Source: Vibrio bathopelagicus
Lineage (GTDB): Bacteria; Pseudomonadota; Gammaproteobacteria; Enterobacterales; Vibrionaceae
NCBI RefSeq assembly: GCF_014879975.1
Contig: NZ_CP062500.1
Location: 62,001 to 126,000, forward strand
Length of the DNA stretch: 64,000 nt
Direction of reading: 5' to 3'
Of the stretch, positions 17,216-25,762 are shown in pieces. Position numbers and translations under genes: made by a program. The notes under the pieces are model-generated. The model saw only the letters and a list, made by a program, of their open reading frames with translations. It did not search any database and had not been told where the DNA came from. Position 1 is the stretch's first letter, and every line of letters begins with the position of its first letter.

Positions 17216-19318
17216 ATGAAATATCATGTCCAAAACGGTAAACCAGGCTTTAACTATACTTGCGATCGTGGAATCGATCGATTCATTGAGCTTTCAACTT
17301 ATCACCTTCAGCTTAAAGATAGAGATGTCTTATCTGAGCTAATGATTCTTTATTGCCAAGGCAAGAGATCTGCATCTTATGTGTCTTGGATTAAACGTAT
17401 CAACAGTACACTCTATGCAACATTCGAATATATATGCATAGACTGCCTACCAACTAATGCCACAGAGTGGCGCGAATTAGTGAAGCAAGCGTATGCTAAA
17501 ACACTAGTATCCCCAAACAACAAGGCGTTATCTACTCGTGTTGATGAGTGGAATAAAAACCTCAAACCCTTCTTAGTGTTCTTGAAGGATCGAGACGTTA
17601 TACCTCCCCACGTGATTATCCCTAGAATGAAAAAGACAGGTGAACTTACTAAAAAAAGTAGCTTTAAGGCTGTTCTGATAGGTGAAAAAAAAGCGACTGA
17701 AGTTAAAGTTGATGACACCATTAACAATGTCTTAGTTCCAATTTCTCTTTCTAGAAGTGATGCCGAATACCTTGATGAGATACAGTTTGATTTGAAGCGT
17801 TCAAGGAATGCATTGCATGATTGCTTACTAAAATACTGGCAAGCTATTAAATTACACTATGACTTTGCTCAGTCTTTGATGGAAGAGTTCCCTAAAAAGC
17901 ACCCCCAATTATTGGCTCGCTATATAAATAGTGATCTCTATGACTTTTCCTATGACCGGAATGACTTAGGAAAAAATGGAAAACCAAAACCTCCGCGTAG
18001 AAGACATATAGCCAATCCAACGTCACTATTTGGTTCAATGCTATTCATGTATGTAGTTGGTTCGGAATGTAATGGCATTTTTAAGCTACAAGATTTCCCC
18101 AAAGCTAAATTACCCAGCTCACTATCAGATCAGGCATTCACGGTTAGGTGCTTACCTAAGTTAGGTTTTGAATCTACTGATAATATTGATATTTCACATC
18201 GTTTTGATTGGTGTTTTGGTTATCTTCGTAATGCTGATATTGGCTGTTTGATTGCACTCTTGATGATGCTAAACCCCAAATTTACCTACATATCATTGTT
18301 GCAAGCTAAGGTTAAATATACAGATAATAAACCTTTATTAGAGCTTGATGACTTAGGAATGTCGTTCTCTATTACTAAAGCTCGCGCGTCAGATATGAAA
18401 AAAGAAAACCTTGATGACGTTAGCTTAGAGATCATTGAATTTCTTCATGAAATCCGCAAAAAACACCTGCATTTAATAAAAAATAAGAAACAAGAAAACT
18501 TCCTATTTTTGGCTTACTCCCGAAAGAGTAAAGGACTGGTTAATCCTGACTCTTGTAAGGTGGATAAAATCATAACAGGAGCCGAACTTAAACGCACAGT
18601 TGAGCGAGGTCATAAGCAGATACACTTATCAAGTCACTTCCCTTCATTACTTGGTATTGGGTTAGGGCCGGGCGCTATAAATCACTCTAAGATCCGAGCA
18701 TCTGAAGGTGTTTTAGAGTGGTTCAGAACTGGTTCGATAGCTTCAGCTTCTCGAATTTTGGGAAACACACAGAAAGTTGCTCTTAAATACTATATTCCAG
18801 AGCCTTTGATCGCTCAATACAATACAAGATTAGTTCGACGGTTTCAGAATCTGCTTATCGTGGCAGCGACATTCAAGGAAGATTACTGTCTTGATGCTGT
18901 CGATTTTAATTCTTGGCAAGAAATACACCATTTTCTTCTGACGCTTCTAGAAGATGAGGGTAATAAAAGTCCTCTTATTGAGTATTTACGTAGTCTATCT
19001 TCGGAAGGTGTAAGCAGTGAGGTGAAAGGGAAATTAGATGTTCCTCTTTCTGAAAATGTTCTGACTGCACTATATCTATACCGATTAGCTGCACTAAATA
19101 GTTCGGTGAGTTCAAAGGATTTGTCGATAGTAGATGATGCAACTCAGCTATCACCTCTTGCTTTTATTACACTTGCAAACCATCTCATCAATTTCCTTCC
19201 GACAAGTAAAGAATCACGTATTAGTCAAATACACATAAGAGCGACCGAACAGGCAACCAAGCTATTGAATAAAACAAGCTGGGGCGATTTATTTGTATCT
19301 AAAGGAAAAGAGCAATGA
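17216..19318 (+). CDS. Tyrosine-recombinase-like protein 1 of the island (large integrase)
   Basis: 700 aa. The C-terminal part holds what looks like the end of a DNA-breaking-rejoining domain: RASEGVLEWFRTGSIASASR, then LGNTQKVALKYYIPEPL at about residues 500-540, where the Tyr of YYIP is the candidate nucleophile, followed by FQNLLIVAATFKEDYCLD. The canonical HxxR box is not obvious (the Arg in KIRASEG may fill the role), so it is a divergent member. The N-terminal half is not recognised. It is the first gene inside the left end and overlaps the next gene by 4 bases (ATGA), so the genes are translationally coupled. Confidence 0.72.
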   Translation: MKYHVQNGKPGFNYTCDRGIDRFIELSTYHLQLKDRDVLSELMILYCQGKRSASYVSWIKRINSTLYATFEYICIDCLPTNATEWRELVKQAYAKTLVSPNNKALSTRVDEWNKNLKPFLVFLKDRDVIPPHVIIPRMKKTGELTKKSSFKAVLIGEKKATEVKVDDTINNVLVPISLSRSDAEYLDEIQFDLKRSRNALHDCLLKYWQAIKLHYDFAQSLMEEFPKKHPQLLARYINSDLYDFSYDRNDLGKNGKPKPPRRRHIANPTSLFGSMLFMYVVGSECNGIFKLQDFPKAKLPSSLSDQAFTVRCLPKLGFESTDNIDISHRFDWCFGYLRNADIGCLIALLMMLNPKFTYISLLQAKVKYTDNKPLLELDDLGMSFSITKARASDMKKENLDDVSLEIIEFLHEIRKKHLHLIKNKKQENFLFLAYSRKSKGLVNPDSCKVDKIITGAELKRTVERGHKQIHLSSHFPSLLGIGLGPGAINHSKIRASEGVLEWFRTGSIASASRILGNTQKVALKYYIPEPLIAQYNTRLVRRFQNLLIVAATFKEDYCLDAVDFNSWQEIHHFLLTLLEDEGNKSPLIEYLRSLSSEGVSSEVKGKLDVPLSENVLTALYLYRLAALNSSVSSKDLSIVDDATQLSPLAFITLANHLINFLPTSKESRISQIHIRATEQATKLLNKTSWGDLFVSKGKEQ

Positions 19319-21513
19319 AGTCTATTAATGTTCATATCGGACCAAATCAAGCACATTTGCAAGCTGAAATTGTAGATTTTCTTTCGGCCTTTGATGCTAT
19401 AGATAACCTTGTTCATACGGAGTACAAAGCTCGGTGGTTGCTTTCGGATGTTCATGCTGAAAAGTGGGTTGTTAGAACATCAAAAACTAGAAAAAACAAT
19501 AAAGAGCGACTGAAAAAAACAGGAGAGATGTACCGTTATACAGTCAGTGTTAACTGGAATAGACAGTTGCCTGACGGAACAGCCCTCACTGATACAGTTA
19601 ACCAGCCTTTCTTACATCAGTTACAAAAGTGGTTCTTTTTAATAGTTGATGACCCTATTAACCAGGAAAGAATGGCTTCAATATCTGTTCAACATATGGG
19701 GTCAAGAATATTAACCTTCGTCAACTGGCTGTATCTTCATAAAGACAAGTTTGAACCGAGCAGATATGGTTTTTCTAAATTATCGCAATCAGATATCAAA
19801 TTGTTCTTAAAGGAAGTTATATCTGGTGGCTCATTCGGCGCTCTTCGTTTTGGTCATCGTTTGATGGCTGAGATGGGTCTACATCTAGATCATCATGTTG
19901 ATCCTTTGACGTTAGATGAAAAAACGATAAAAGAAGGCATTTCGTTTTTTGAAAGTAACGAGTTATATAGAGATAACGGCCGCGGAAAAAAGGTGGTTGA
20001 TCGACAAAGTTTCTATAAAAACACCTCTCTCTCTGCACAAGATGCTTATGGGCATGCTGGAACTTTGTTCTTTAGGCAGTTCGAGCCGGATCTACTTGAG
20101 CAAAACAACCAGGTCTTATTGCCAGTAAATCAATATACCGACTTTCCATCTCACCGAACTCCACTAATGAAAGATGTAAGAGGAAAAACATATACAGACA
20201 CTGCAGCAGTAGCGATTGTTACGCTTTTCCGAAAAGGTTTTCAGTATTGGGATATGTTTAAAGCCTTTTTACCAAATCCTGATGCAATAAGGGTTGGGGA
20301 GCTTTCAGCCTACATTTCTAGGATATCGAAACCAACAAAGCACACTCCTTGGATACCTTTGGAAACCAGTTTACTTACTCTTAATAAGTCTATCGATATG
20401 ATAATTAATCATGCAGATAACATCGTTCAGTTTTATGAGGCTTTGTTAACAGAACTTGAGATTAAGGGGCACTTGGATAGAGACAATAATTACAACTACA
20501 AAAAAATTGATGTATTGAAATCACTGCTGCCTAATGAGATCAAAAGCCACTTTAATATAGTGAGCTTCTCTCGTCTTGATGAAGAGTTTAAAGAGTACTC
20601 AAAGAATAAAATGAATGAAGATCGAACCGGATTATCTTTTGTATGTCTCTTAGAGCTATTGAAAGCGTCTTGTTTTATTTTGATTGCGGGATTGAAACCG
20701 ATTCGCATGGAAGAAATTGTTCGTTTGCCATATGACTGTTTATTTCACAAAGAAGGAGATGGTTACTGGATGGTTCATTCTCTCATGAAGTCTGGAATGA
20801 ATGACCAGCTTCCTGAAACAGCTAAACCGATTCCTAAGATTACAGCAAGAGCGATTCAGACTTTACAAAAACTCAATAAAATCACACAGGAGTTTGCTTA
20901 TGAAGTGAGTAAGCGGGAGTCGGGTTACCTGCTTTATCAATTAAATACAGGTTCAGATAATAGAATGGGAAGCATCCTCGGTTCAGATTTGATAATCGGA
21001 TCTCTGGAACGATTTTGTGATTACTATCAGACGACTGTCGATGAATACGGTCGACGTTGGTATATTAATGTTCACGAGATGAGGAAAACATTTCTACTGA
21101 CATTTTTTTGGTCTTTAAAACATTCCTCAATCGATGCATGCCGATGGATCGCAGGTCATGCCAACTCAGAACATATCCTTTCTTATATTGAATCCAACAA
21201 TCCAGGCTCTGAAATGACAGAGATAGAAGCTGATTATGCTCGTCAACAAGTCACCTACTTTCATGAACAAAGTTCTTTACTTGAAATGAAAAACACTGAG
21301 GAACTATATAGGCTTGTTTGTGAGCACTTTAAGGTTAAAGATTACACATCAATCCCTGAAGATGATCTTGCAGCTTACATAGCGCTTCGTTTGAGAAAAG
21401 GTAAGTTTTCGATTGTTTTCTATAGTATTGGTGAGCGTAATGGATTGATTGAAAAGGCAAAAGTTGCTTTCCAAGTAACCAAGGTTGAGGAGGAGGAAAG
21501 TAATGTTAAATAA
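19315..21513 (+). CDS. Tyrosine recombinase 2 of the island
   Basis: 732 aa. The catalytic domain is near residues 455-650: Arg I in AGLKPIRMEEIVRLPYD, the HxxR box in VHEMRKTFLLTFF, and the last His and nucleophile Tyr in IAGHANSEHILSYIE. The N-terminal 450 residues are long for a recombinase and presumably bind DNA. The start overlaps the upstream stop in ATGA, and the next gene begins 11 bases before this one ends. It may correspond to the large integrase of Gamma-Mobile-Trio islands or to a TnpB-like partner in Tn554-type elements; I could not test this. Confidence 0.85.
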   Translation: MKSINVHIGPNQAHLQAEIVDFLSAFDAIDNLVHTEYKARWLLSDVHAEKWVVRTSKTRKNNKERLKKTGEMYRYTVSVNWNRQLPDGTALTDTVNQPFLHQLQKWFFLIVDDPINQERMASISVQHMGSRILTFVNWLYLHKDKFEPSRYGFSKLSQSDIKLFLKEVISGGSFGALRFGHRLMAEMGLHLDHHVDPLTLDEKTIKEGISFFESNELYRDNGRGKKVVDRQSFYKNTSLSAQDAYGHAGTLFFRQFEPDLLEQNNQVLLPVNQYTDFPSHRTPLMKDVRGKTYTDTAAVAIVTLFRKGFQYWDMFKAFLPNPDAIRVGELSAYISRISKPTKHTPWIPLETSLLTLNKSIDMIINHADNIVQFYEALLTELEIKGHLDRDNNYNYKKIDVLKSLLPNEIKSHFNIVSFSRLDEEFKEYSKNKMNEDRTGLSFVCLLELLKASCFILIAGLKPIRMEEIVRLPYDCLFHKEGDGYWMVHSLMKSGMNDQLPETAKPIPKITARAIQTLQKLNKITQEFAYEVSKRESGYLLYQLNTGSDNRMGSILGSDLIIGSLERFCDYYQTTVDEYGRRWYINVHEMRKTFLLTFFWSLKHSSIDACRWIAGHANSEHILSYIESNNPGSEMTEIEADYARQQVTYFHEQSSLLEMKNTEELYRLVCEHFKVKDYTSIPEDDLAAYIALRLRKGKFSIVFYSIGERNGLIEKAKVAFQVTKVEEEESNVK

Positions 21514-22012
21514 AAAAGCTCAGTCAGTCATTAATCTATACAGTGAGATGAAAAAAGCCATCAATGACAACTCTAATACTTATACATGGCTAATCTCGAA
21601 ATGTGATCGTCAAGAAAGCCTTGCCAATCTTAAGCGTAAGGGAAGAGGCATTGAAGGGATGTCTCTGAACTCCTTCAAGAAATATTGTGCAGACTATATT
21701 CTATGTGAAGGGAACCTTAATGGTTATGAAGTCGTTGATAACCTTAGAAAAGAGCTAATAAAAAGGCATAAAAATATCCCTTTAGAATCAAGTAATGAAG
21801 GACCAAACCTGACACCGATGGAGGAGGCCAAGCAACTTATTGATAACTTGCAACGTGACCAAGCTATTTTGGTTAGGGCTTATAACGACCTTAATCGTTT
21901 AGTACTTGATTTACTTGCAAACTCGAATGGAAATGCTCTTGAATACAACAAGCATAAAAACTTGTATGCAGATCATTTCGGGTTAAAGAAAGAGGTTGAT
22001 AATGAAAAATAA
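21503..22012 (+). CDS. Small partner protein of the recombinase operon
   Basis: 169 aa from the ATG at 21503, which has a strong GGAGGA ribosome binding site. Mostly helical and charged, with a possible coiled coil (EEAKQLIDNLQRDQAILVRA) in the C-terminal third. It overlaps the upstream recombinase by 11 bases and the downstream one by 11 bases. A small protein placed between two large recombinases is a feature of Gamma-Mobile-Trio (GmtX), SE (tfp) and Tn554 (TnpC) modules. By sequence alone I cannot assign it to one of these; a DNA-binding or accessory role is inference. Confidence 0.7.
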   Translation: MLNKKAQSVINLYSEMKKAINDNSNTYTWLISKCDRQESLANLKRKGRGIEGMSLNSFKKYCADYILCEGNLNGYEVVDNLRKELIKRHKNIPLESSNEGPNLTPMEEAKQLIDNLQRDQAILVRAYNDLNRLVLDLLANSNGNALEYNKHKNLYADHFGLKKEVDNEK

Positions 22013-23498
22013 AAGTCAACTATACACCTTCATTTCTGATGTAGAGTTTCCTTCAATACTTCGTTTTGATGAGAGCTCAGGTGAAGTCTTAACAAATAAA
22101 GATATATCTGAGGGGATTTACCAGTTTCGTTGGCCTGATGGAACTACTTGCTTTCCTGTTGAAATGTATCTTGCGCACTTAGTTTCTGAAGGTGCAGTAA
22201 CAATTACTCGAGAAGATGGGGGGACAGTTGGCACTTATGCCTCTGCACTGTCTCACCTGGTCCGTTATTGTTATAAGAAGAACGTTGAATTTTGGGATCT
22301 AACAACAATACACATCGATGAGTTAGTCAGTGAGTTGGTTGCTGAAAAGAAATCGGATGGGTTAACGCGTGCACGTAACAACGACACTATTAGGCTTATA
22401 ATTCTTCCTAAGTTTGTAGCCTTTCTGAAATGGCTTCAAGCTGAGCATTACCCAACTCAATACATTATCGGTGTTGATAGACCAAAGCAAAGGTATCAAG
22501 TTAAGCTCAAAATAATTCAAAAAAGAGGCCGGGAAGGTCGAAATTTTGGACCGTCCGAAGTTTTTCCTACACGTTTACCAACTTCAGCAACGAAGCCAAA
22601 AACCGCTATTGCCGCCTCTGTCATAAAGAGGTTATGGGATACATTGAATTGCGAAAGGGGTGTGATGCGGCTAAATGACCATTTATTTCAACTTTTTGAC
22701 AAGGAAGACCAAGAGGCTCACCTTGATTATATGTACCACAGAAGGCGTATTCAGCTTGAATTGCTTGAAGCTACGGGATTGAGACCAATAGAACTTGTTC
22801 GAATTCCCTATAGTTCGAATGTAGAACACATTGAAGAGGCAAAGCTTGAAATTCCTACATACAAACGTGAAGAGGCACGATTTCGTATAATTCCCTTAGA
22901 GCGTAGTGTTGCTATGAGGATCGAGATTTTTATGTCAGTGCATAGAGAGAAGTTCATCAAGAGGTTGATAAAGTATGAGCTTATATCTAGTGAGTCTGAG
23001 GTGGATGATTTTATATATTTGAATTCAGAGACAGCTAAATCTGTAAAACAGTCCGCAGCTTATATGGATTTTAAGCGATTGAGCTTGAGAGCTGGTATCG
23101 TGACTAAAACTTGTCAAAGTATGTTTAGACATCGTTTTGTAACTAACATGGTTAAGCTACATCTTGTTTCTTTCATGGATAAAAGCCCTTTGAAGAGCGC
23201 TCATAATTTTAATGATAAAGATTATGAAACCATTCTTAAGAAAGTTGCTAGTTTCACTGATCATAAAGACCATAAAAGCTTGAACGAATATATTGATCTA
23301 GCTTGGGAAGAGCTAGATGTCTTTGAGTACGCTTATCAAATGAAGAATTTACACTCACGTTTTAGTGCAATATCGAAACTGGTGAGTGATGCTAGAGCGC
23401 AGATAAAGGGGCTAAATTATAGTGGGGCTGATTTAAAACCTATAATAGAAAACTTAAATGCGATTGAAGAAGAGTCGAATCTTCTAGTTGATAAGTGA
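22002..23498 (+). CDS. Tyrosine recombinase 3 of the island
   Basis: 498 aa from the ATG at 22002 (AGAGG 6 bases upstream; an in-frame TTG lies two codons earlier). Catalytic residues are visible: Arg I in EATGLRPIELVRIPY, the HxxR box in MFRHRFVTNM, and His plus Tyr in TDHKDHKSLNEYID. The N-terminal half contains a SAM-like arm-binding region (LSHLVRYCYKKNVEFWDLT). Last gene of the recombinase operon, with an 11-base overlap with its neighbour. It ends about 100 bases before the spare yhiN copy. Confidence 0.87.
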   Translation: MKNKSQLYTFISDVEFPSILRFDESSGEVLTNKDISEGIYQFRWPDGTTCFPVEMYLAHLVSEGAVTITREDGGTVGTYASALSHLVRYCYKKNVEFWDLTTIHIDELVSELVAEKKSDGLTRARNNDTIRLIILPKFVAFLKWLQAEHYPTQYIIGVDRPKQRYQVKLKIIQKRGREGRNFGPSEVFPTRLPTSATKPKTAIAASVIKRLWDTLNCERGVMRLNDHLFQLFDKEDQEAHLDYMYHRRRIQLELLEATGLRPIELVRIPYSSNVEHIEEAKLEIPTYKREEARFRIIPLERSVAMRIEIFMSVHREKFIKRLIKYELISSESEVDDFIYLNSETAKSVKQSAAYMDFKRLSLRAGIVTKTCQSMFRHRFVTNMVKLHLVSFMDKSPLKSAHNFNDKDYETILKKVASFTDHKDHKSLNEYIDLAWEELDVFEYAYQMKNLHSRFSAISKLVSDARAQIKGLNYSGADLKPIIENLNAIEEESNLLVDK

Positions 23499-23527
23499 CT
23501 AGGTGTGTTGATACCTGCGTGAGCTTG

Positions 23528-23556
23528 TTGCTGGTGAATGCCTTTTTCCGTACTAT
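23528..23556 (+). promoter_or_regulatory. Putative promoter of the island yhiN copy
   Basis: TTGCTG (23528-23533) and TACTAT (23551-23556) are separated by 17 bases, 44 bases before the ATG. This suggests the spare gene is expressed independently of the recombinase operon. Confidence 0.5.
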
Positions 23557-23600
23557 GTCGCTCTTTTATTTACCACTCATAGCCCTGAGAGTCTTATTTC

Positions 23601-24797
23601 ATGTCAGCTATTCAGTCAGATGTTATTGTTATTGGAGCTGGCGCCGCCGGTTTAATGTGCGCAGCTAGTGCAGGTCAACGCGGGCGTTCAGTTCTTGTGC
23701 TTGATCATGGTAAACGGCCTGGTCGTAAGATTCTTATTGCTGGAGGTGGGCGTTGTAACTTTACCAACTATGATGTCACAGCAAAAAACTTTTTAAGTCA
23801 AAACCCCCACTTTGTTAAATCTGCACTGGCTCAATATACCAATTGGGATTTCATTTCGATGATCTACAAGCATGGTATTGAGTTTGAAGAGCGTGATCAT
23901 GGGCAATTGTTTTGTGTTAATGATCATGACTCGAAAGATATCGTAAAAATGCTAATTAATGAGTGTGATGAAACTGGTAACGTGAAATATAAGTACCAAT
24001 GTGAAATTACTTCAATTGAACGTGTAGCAGATAACAATTTTAAAGTAGAGACTTCCAATGGAATTTTTAATTGTAAGTCTTTGGTTGTCGCAACGGGTGG
24101 ACTTTCAATGCCACGTTTAGGTGCAACCCCTTTGGGCTGGAAAGTCGCTGAACAGTTTGGTTTAGGGGTTGTTTCTCCTCAAGCAGCCTTGGTACCGTTC
24201 ACATTAGATGGTCGAGAAAAAGGGTTAACAGAATTAACTGGAACTGCTCTCCCTGTCCGAATTAGCTGCAACAATCAAGAGTTCCTAGAAGCTCTTTTAT
24301 TTACTCACCGAGGTATCTCTGGCCCATCAGTATTGCAAATTTCTTCGTATTGGAACTCTGGCGATGTAGTTCAAGTTGATTGGCTACCTGGTCTGAACGC
24401 TATTGAACTGATTGAAAAAGCAGCAGAAAACAACCCTGCACAAGAGGTTAAAACAACGCTGTCTAAAGTGTTACCTAAACGCCTTGTCGAGTATTTTATC
24501 GAACTTAATGTGTTTGAAAATAAACCACTTCGCCAATTGAATAAACGGGAGATAGAGAATATTAGCTCTGCTCTTCACTCTTGGGAAATTAAACCTAATG
24601 GGACTGAAGGGTATAGAACAGCAGAAGCGACCATTGGTGGTGTTGACACCAATTATTTATCGTCTAAAACAATGGGAGCTAGAGATATACCAGGGCTTTA
24701 CTTTATTGGTGAGTGTGTTGATGTGACAGGTCACCTTGGAGGGTTTAACTTCCAATGGGCTTGGTCGTCTGGTTGGGTCGCAGGCCAAAACGCATAA
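23601..24797 (+). CDS. yhiN: Complete island-borne YhiN-family flavoprotein (replacement for the interrupted gene)
   Basis: 398 aa, full length for the HI0933/YhiN family of NAD(P)/FAD-dependent oxidoreductases. It keeps VIVIGAGAAGLMCAA, GRKILIAGGGRCNFTN, EERDHGQLFCVND and the C-terminal FAD segment GLYFIGECVDVTGHLGGFNF that the interrupted chromosomal gene has lost. It is clearly homologous to the broken gene but diverged over the whole length, so it is not a recent duplication. Around the insertion point its codons differ: native CGAACTGCTGAAGTAACA reads AGAACAGCAGAAGCGACC here, which could protect it from the island's own integrase. The gene lies directly behind the recombinase operon with its own likely promoter. 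Function of the family is not well defined. Confidence 0.93.
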   Translation: MSAIQSDVIVIGAGAAGLMCAASAGQRGRSVLVLDHGKRPGRKILIAGGGRCNFTNYDVTAKNFLSQNPHFVKSALAQYTNWDFISMIYKHGIEFEERDHGQLFCVNDHDSKDIVKMLINECDETGNVKYKYQCEITSIERVADNNFKVETSNGIFNCKSLVVATGGLSMPRLGATPLGWKVAEQFGLGVVSPQAALVPFTLDGREKGLTELTGTALPVRISCNNQEFLEALLFTHRGISGPSVLQISSYWNSGDVVQVDWLPGLNAIELIEKAAENNPAQEVKTTLSKVLPKRLVEYFIELNVFENKPLRQLNKREIENISSALHSWEIKPNGTEGYRTAEATIGGVDTNYLSSKTMGARDIPGLYFIGECVDVTGHLGGFNFQWAWSSGWVAGQNA

Positions 24798-24800
24798 GAC

Positions 24801-25127
24801 TTATTTACTTTCAATATCTTGAATATTTTCACCTATAAGGCTGATGAGCTTCTGCTTTTCAGCCTTACTCATTTTTGCTATCAGGCAAACTAGTTCTGCC
24901 GAGCTTTCATCCTCACAAAAAAAGTAGTTTAAAGGTACGCCAAGTTCGTCAGCCATTTTCTTTAACGTACTGATATCTGGAGTGTGTTTCCCTTTCTCAT
25001 ACTGATTCATTCGCGCACTAGCCGAACTTTCATCGATACCAATACGCATCCCCAATTCTTTTTGGGAGATCTTTGCTTTTTTGCGAACTTCTTTGAGCCG
25101 CACAGGAATAGGGTTGTCGATCGACAT
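24801..25127 (-). CDS. XRE-family (HTH_3) repressor
   Basis: 108 aa. A classic Cro/cI helix-turn-helix occupies residues about 8-62 (LKEVRKKAKISQKELGMRIG, then KKMADELGVPLNYFF), followed by a short C-terminal tail that may help dimerisation. It is divergent from the winged-helix/helicase pair, and the 104-base intergenic region holds two identical-arm palindromes, so it probably represses both directions. Its stop lies 3 bases from that of the convergent yhiN copy. Confidence 0.88.
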   Translation of the reverse strand: MSIDNPIPVRLKEVRKKAKISQKELGMRIGIDESSASARMNQYEKGKHTPDISTLKKMADELGVPLNYFFCEDESSAELVCLIAKMSKAEKQKLISLIGENIQDIESK

Positions 25128-25156
25128 TTAGAATTCATATTAATAGGCTCTATGTA

Positions 25157-25207
25157 ACTAAGATTTTCTTAGTTTTACTGATTTCTGTATACTAAGCAAT
25201 CCTTAGT
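25157..25207. promoter_or_regulatory. Twin operator palindromes between XRE regulator and winged-helix gene
   Basis: ACTAAG-N5-CTTAGT occurs twice, at 25157-25173 and 25191-25207, centres 34 bases apart. A -10-like TATACT (25188-25193) overlaps the second copy. The layout fits a small repressor binding two sites over a divergent promoter. Confidence 0.75.
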
Positions 25208-25231
25208 ATTTTTGAATGGTGTAGGCAGTAA

Positions 25232-25762
25232 GTGAAACGTTCTACTAGAATCAGTGCGGTAATGTTTAAGCTGTTGATTGAAAAAAGAATGGATGGTTTT
25301 TCTGTTATAGAGGCAAGGGATGCTTCATTAAATGATGGGGATGGTACACAAAACCTTGATGAAGCTCGGAAGAAGGTTTATCGGCAAATATGGCAATACC
25401 AACAAAGGGGTTGGCTGCACAGTGAAGGAGAAGGAAGAAACAAAAGATACTTTCAAACTGAGCAATTTATGGAGCTTGAAGCCGCGCCCCGAAGAAAAGT
25501 TGAACGAGAAGCTTCTACAAAACAGACTACACCGGATTATTCCGTGTTATTTCGAGAGAGTAATGAATACAAAGGTGAATTGGAGCTCGTTCTTGGTGAA
25601 ATAGATGAATATCAATCATTAAGGTGTCGGTTTCCTGAACTCGAGAGCCGATTAATGCCATTGTTACAACATGCAAGAGAACGCTCTGCGCACTTGCTTG
25701 GAAAGATGAATGGATTAGAGAATGTTCTTAAAACTCTTTCTGAGGGCAATCAATCGTGTTGA
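25232..25762 (+). CDS. Winged-helix-like protein upstream of the helicase, unknown function
   Basis: 176 aa, not recognised as a named family. The first 70 residues look like a winged-helix fold (VYRQIWQYQQRGWLHSEGEGRNKRYF, with the wing at GEGRNKRY). The rest is charged and predicted helical, with a likely coiled coil (ESNEYKGELELVLGEIDEYQSL). It starts at GTG with only a weak ribosome binding site. The last 7 bases overlap the helicase gene, so the two are expected to act together. Its promoter lies under the twin operators. Confidence 0.65.
   Translation: MKRSTRISAVMFKLLIEKRMDGFSVIEARDASLNDGDGTQNLDEARKKVYRQIWQYQQRGWLHSEGEGRNKRYFQTEQFMELEAAPRRKVEREASTKQTTPDYSVLFRESNEYKGELELVLGEIDEYQSLRCRFPELESRLMPLLQHARERSAHLLGKMNGLENVLKTLSEGNQSC

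Noticed and set aside
17216..23498. RIT element (three adjacent tyrosine recombinases)
   Set aside because: RIT recombinases are about 300-400 aa. Here they are 498-732 aa and a small fourth gene lies between two of them.
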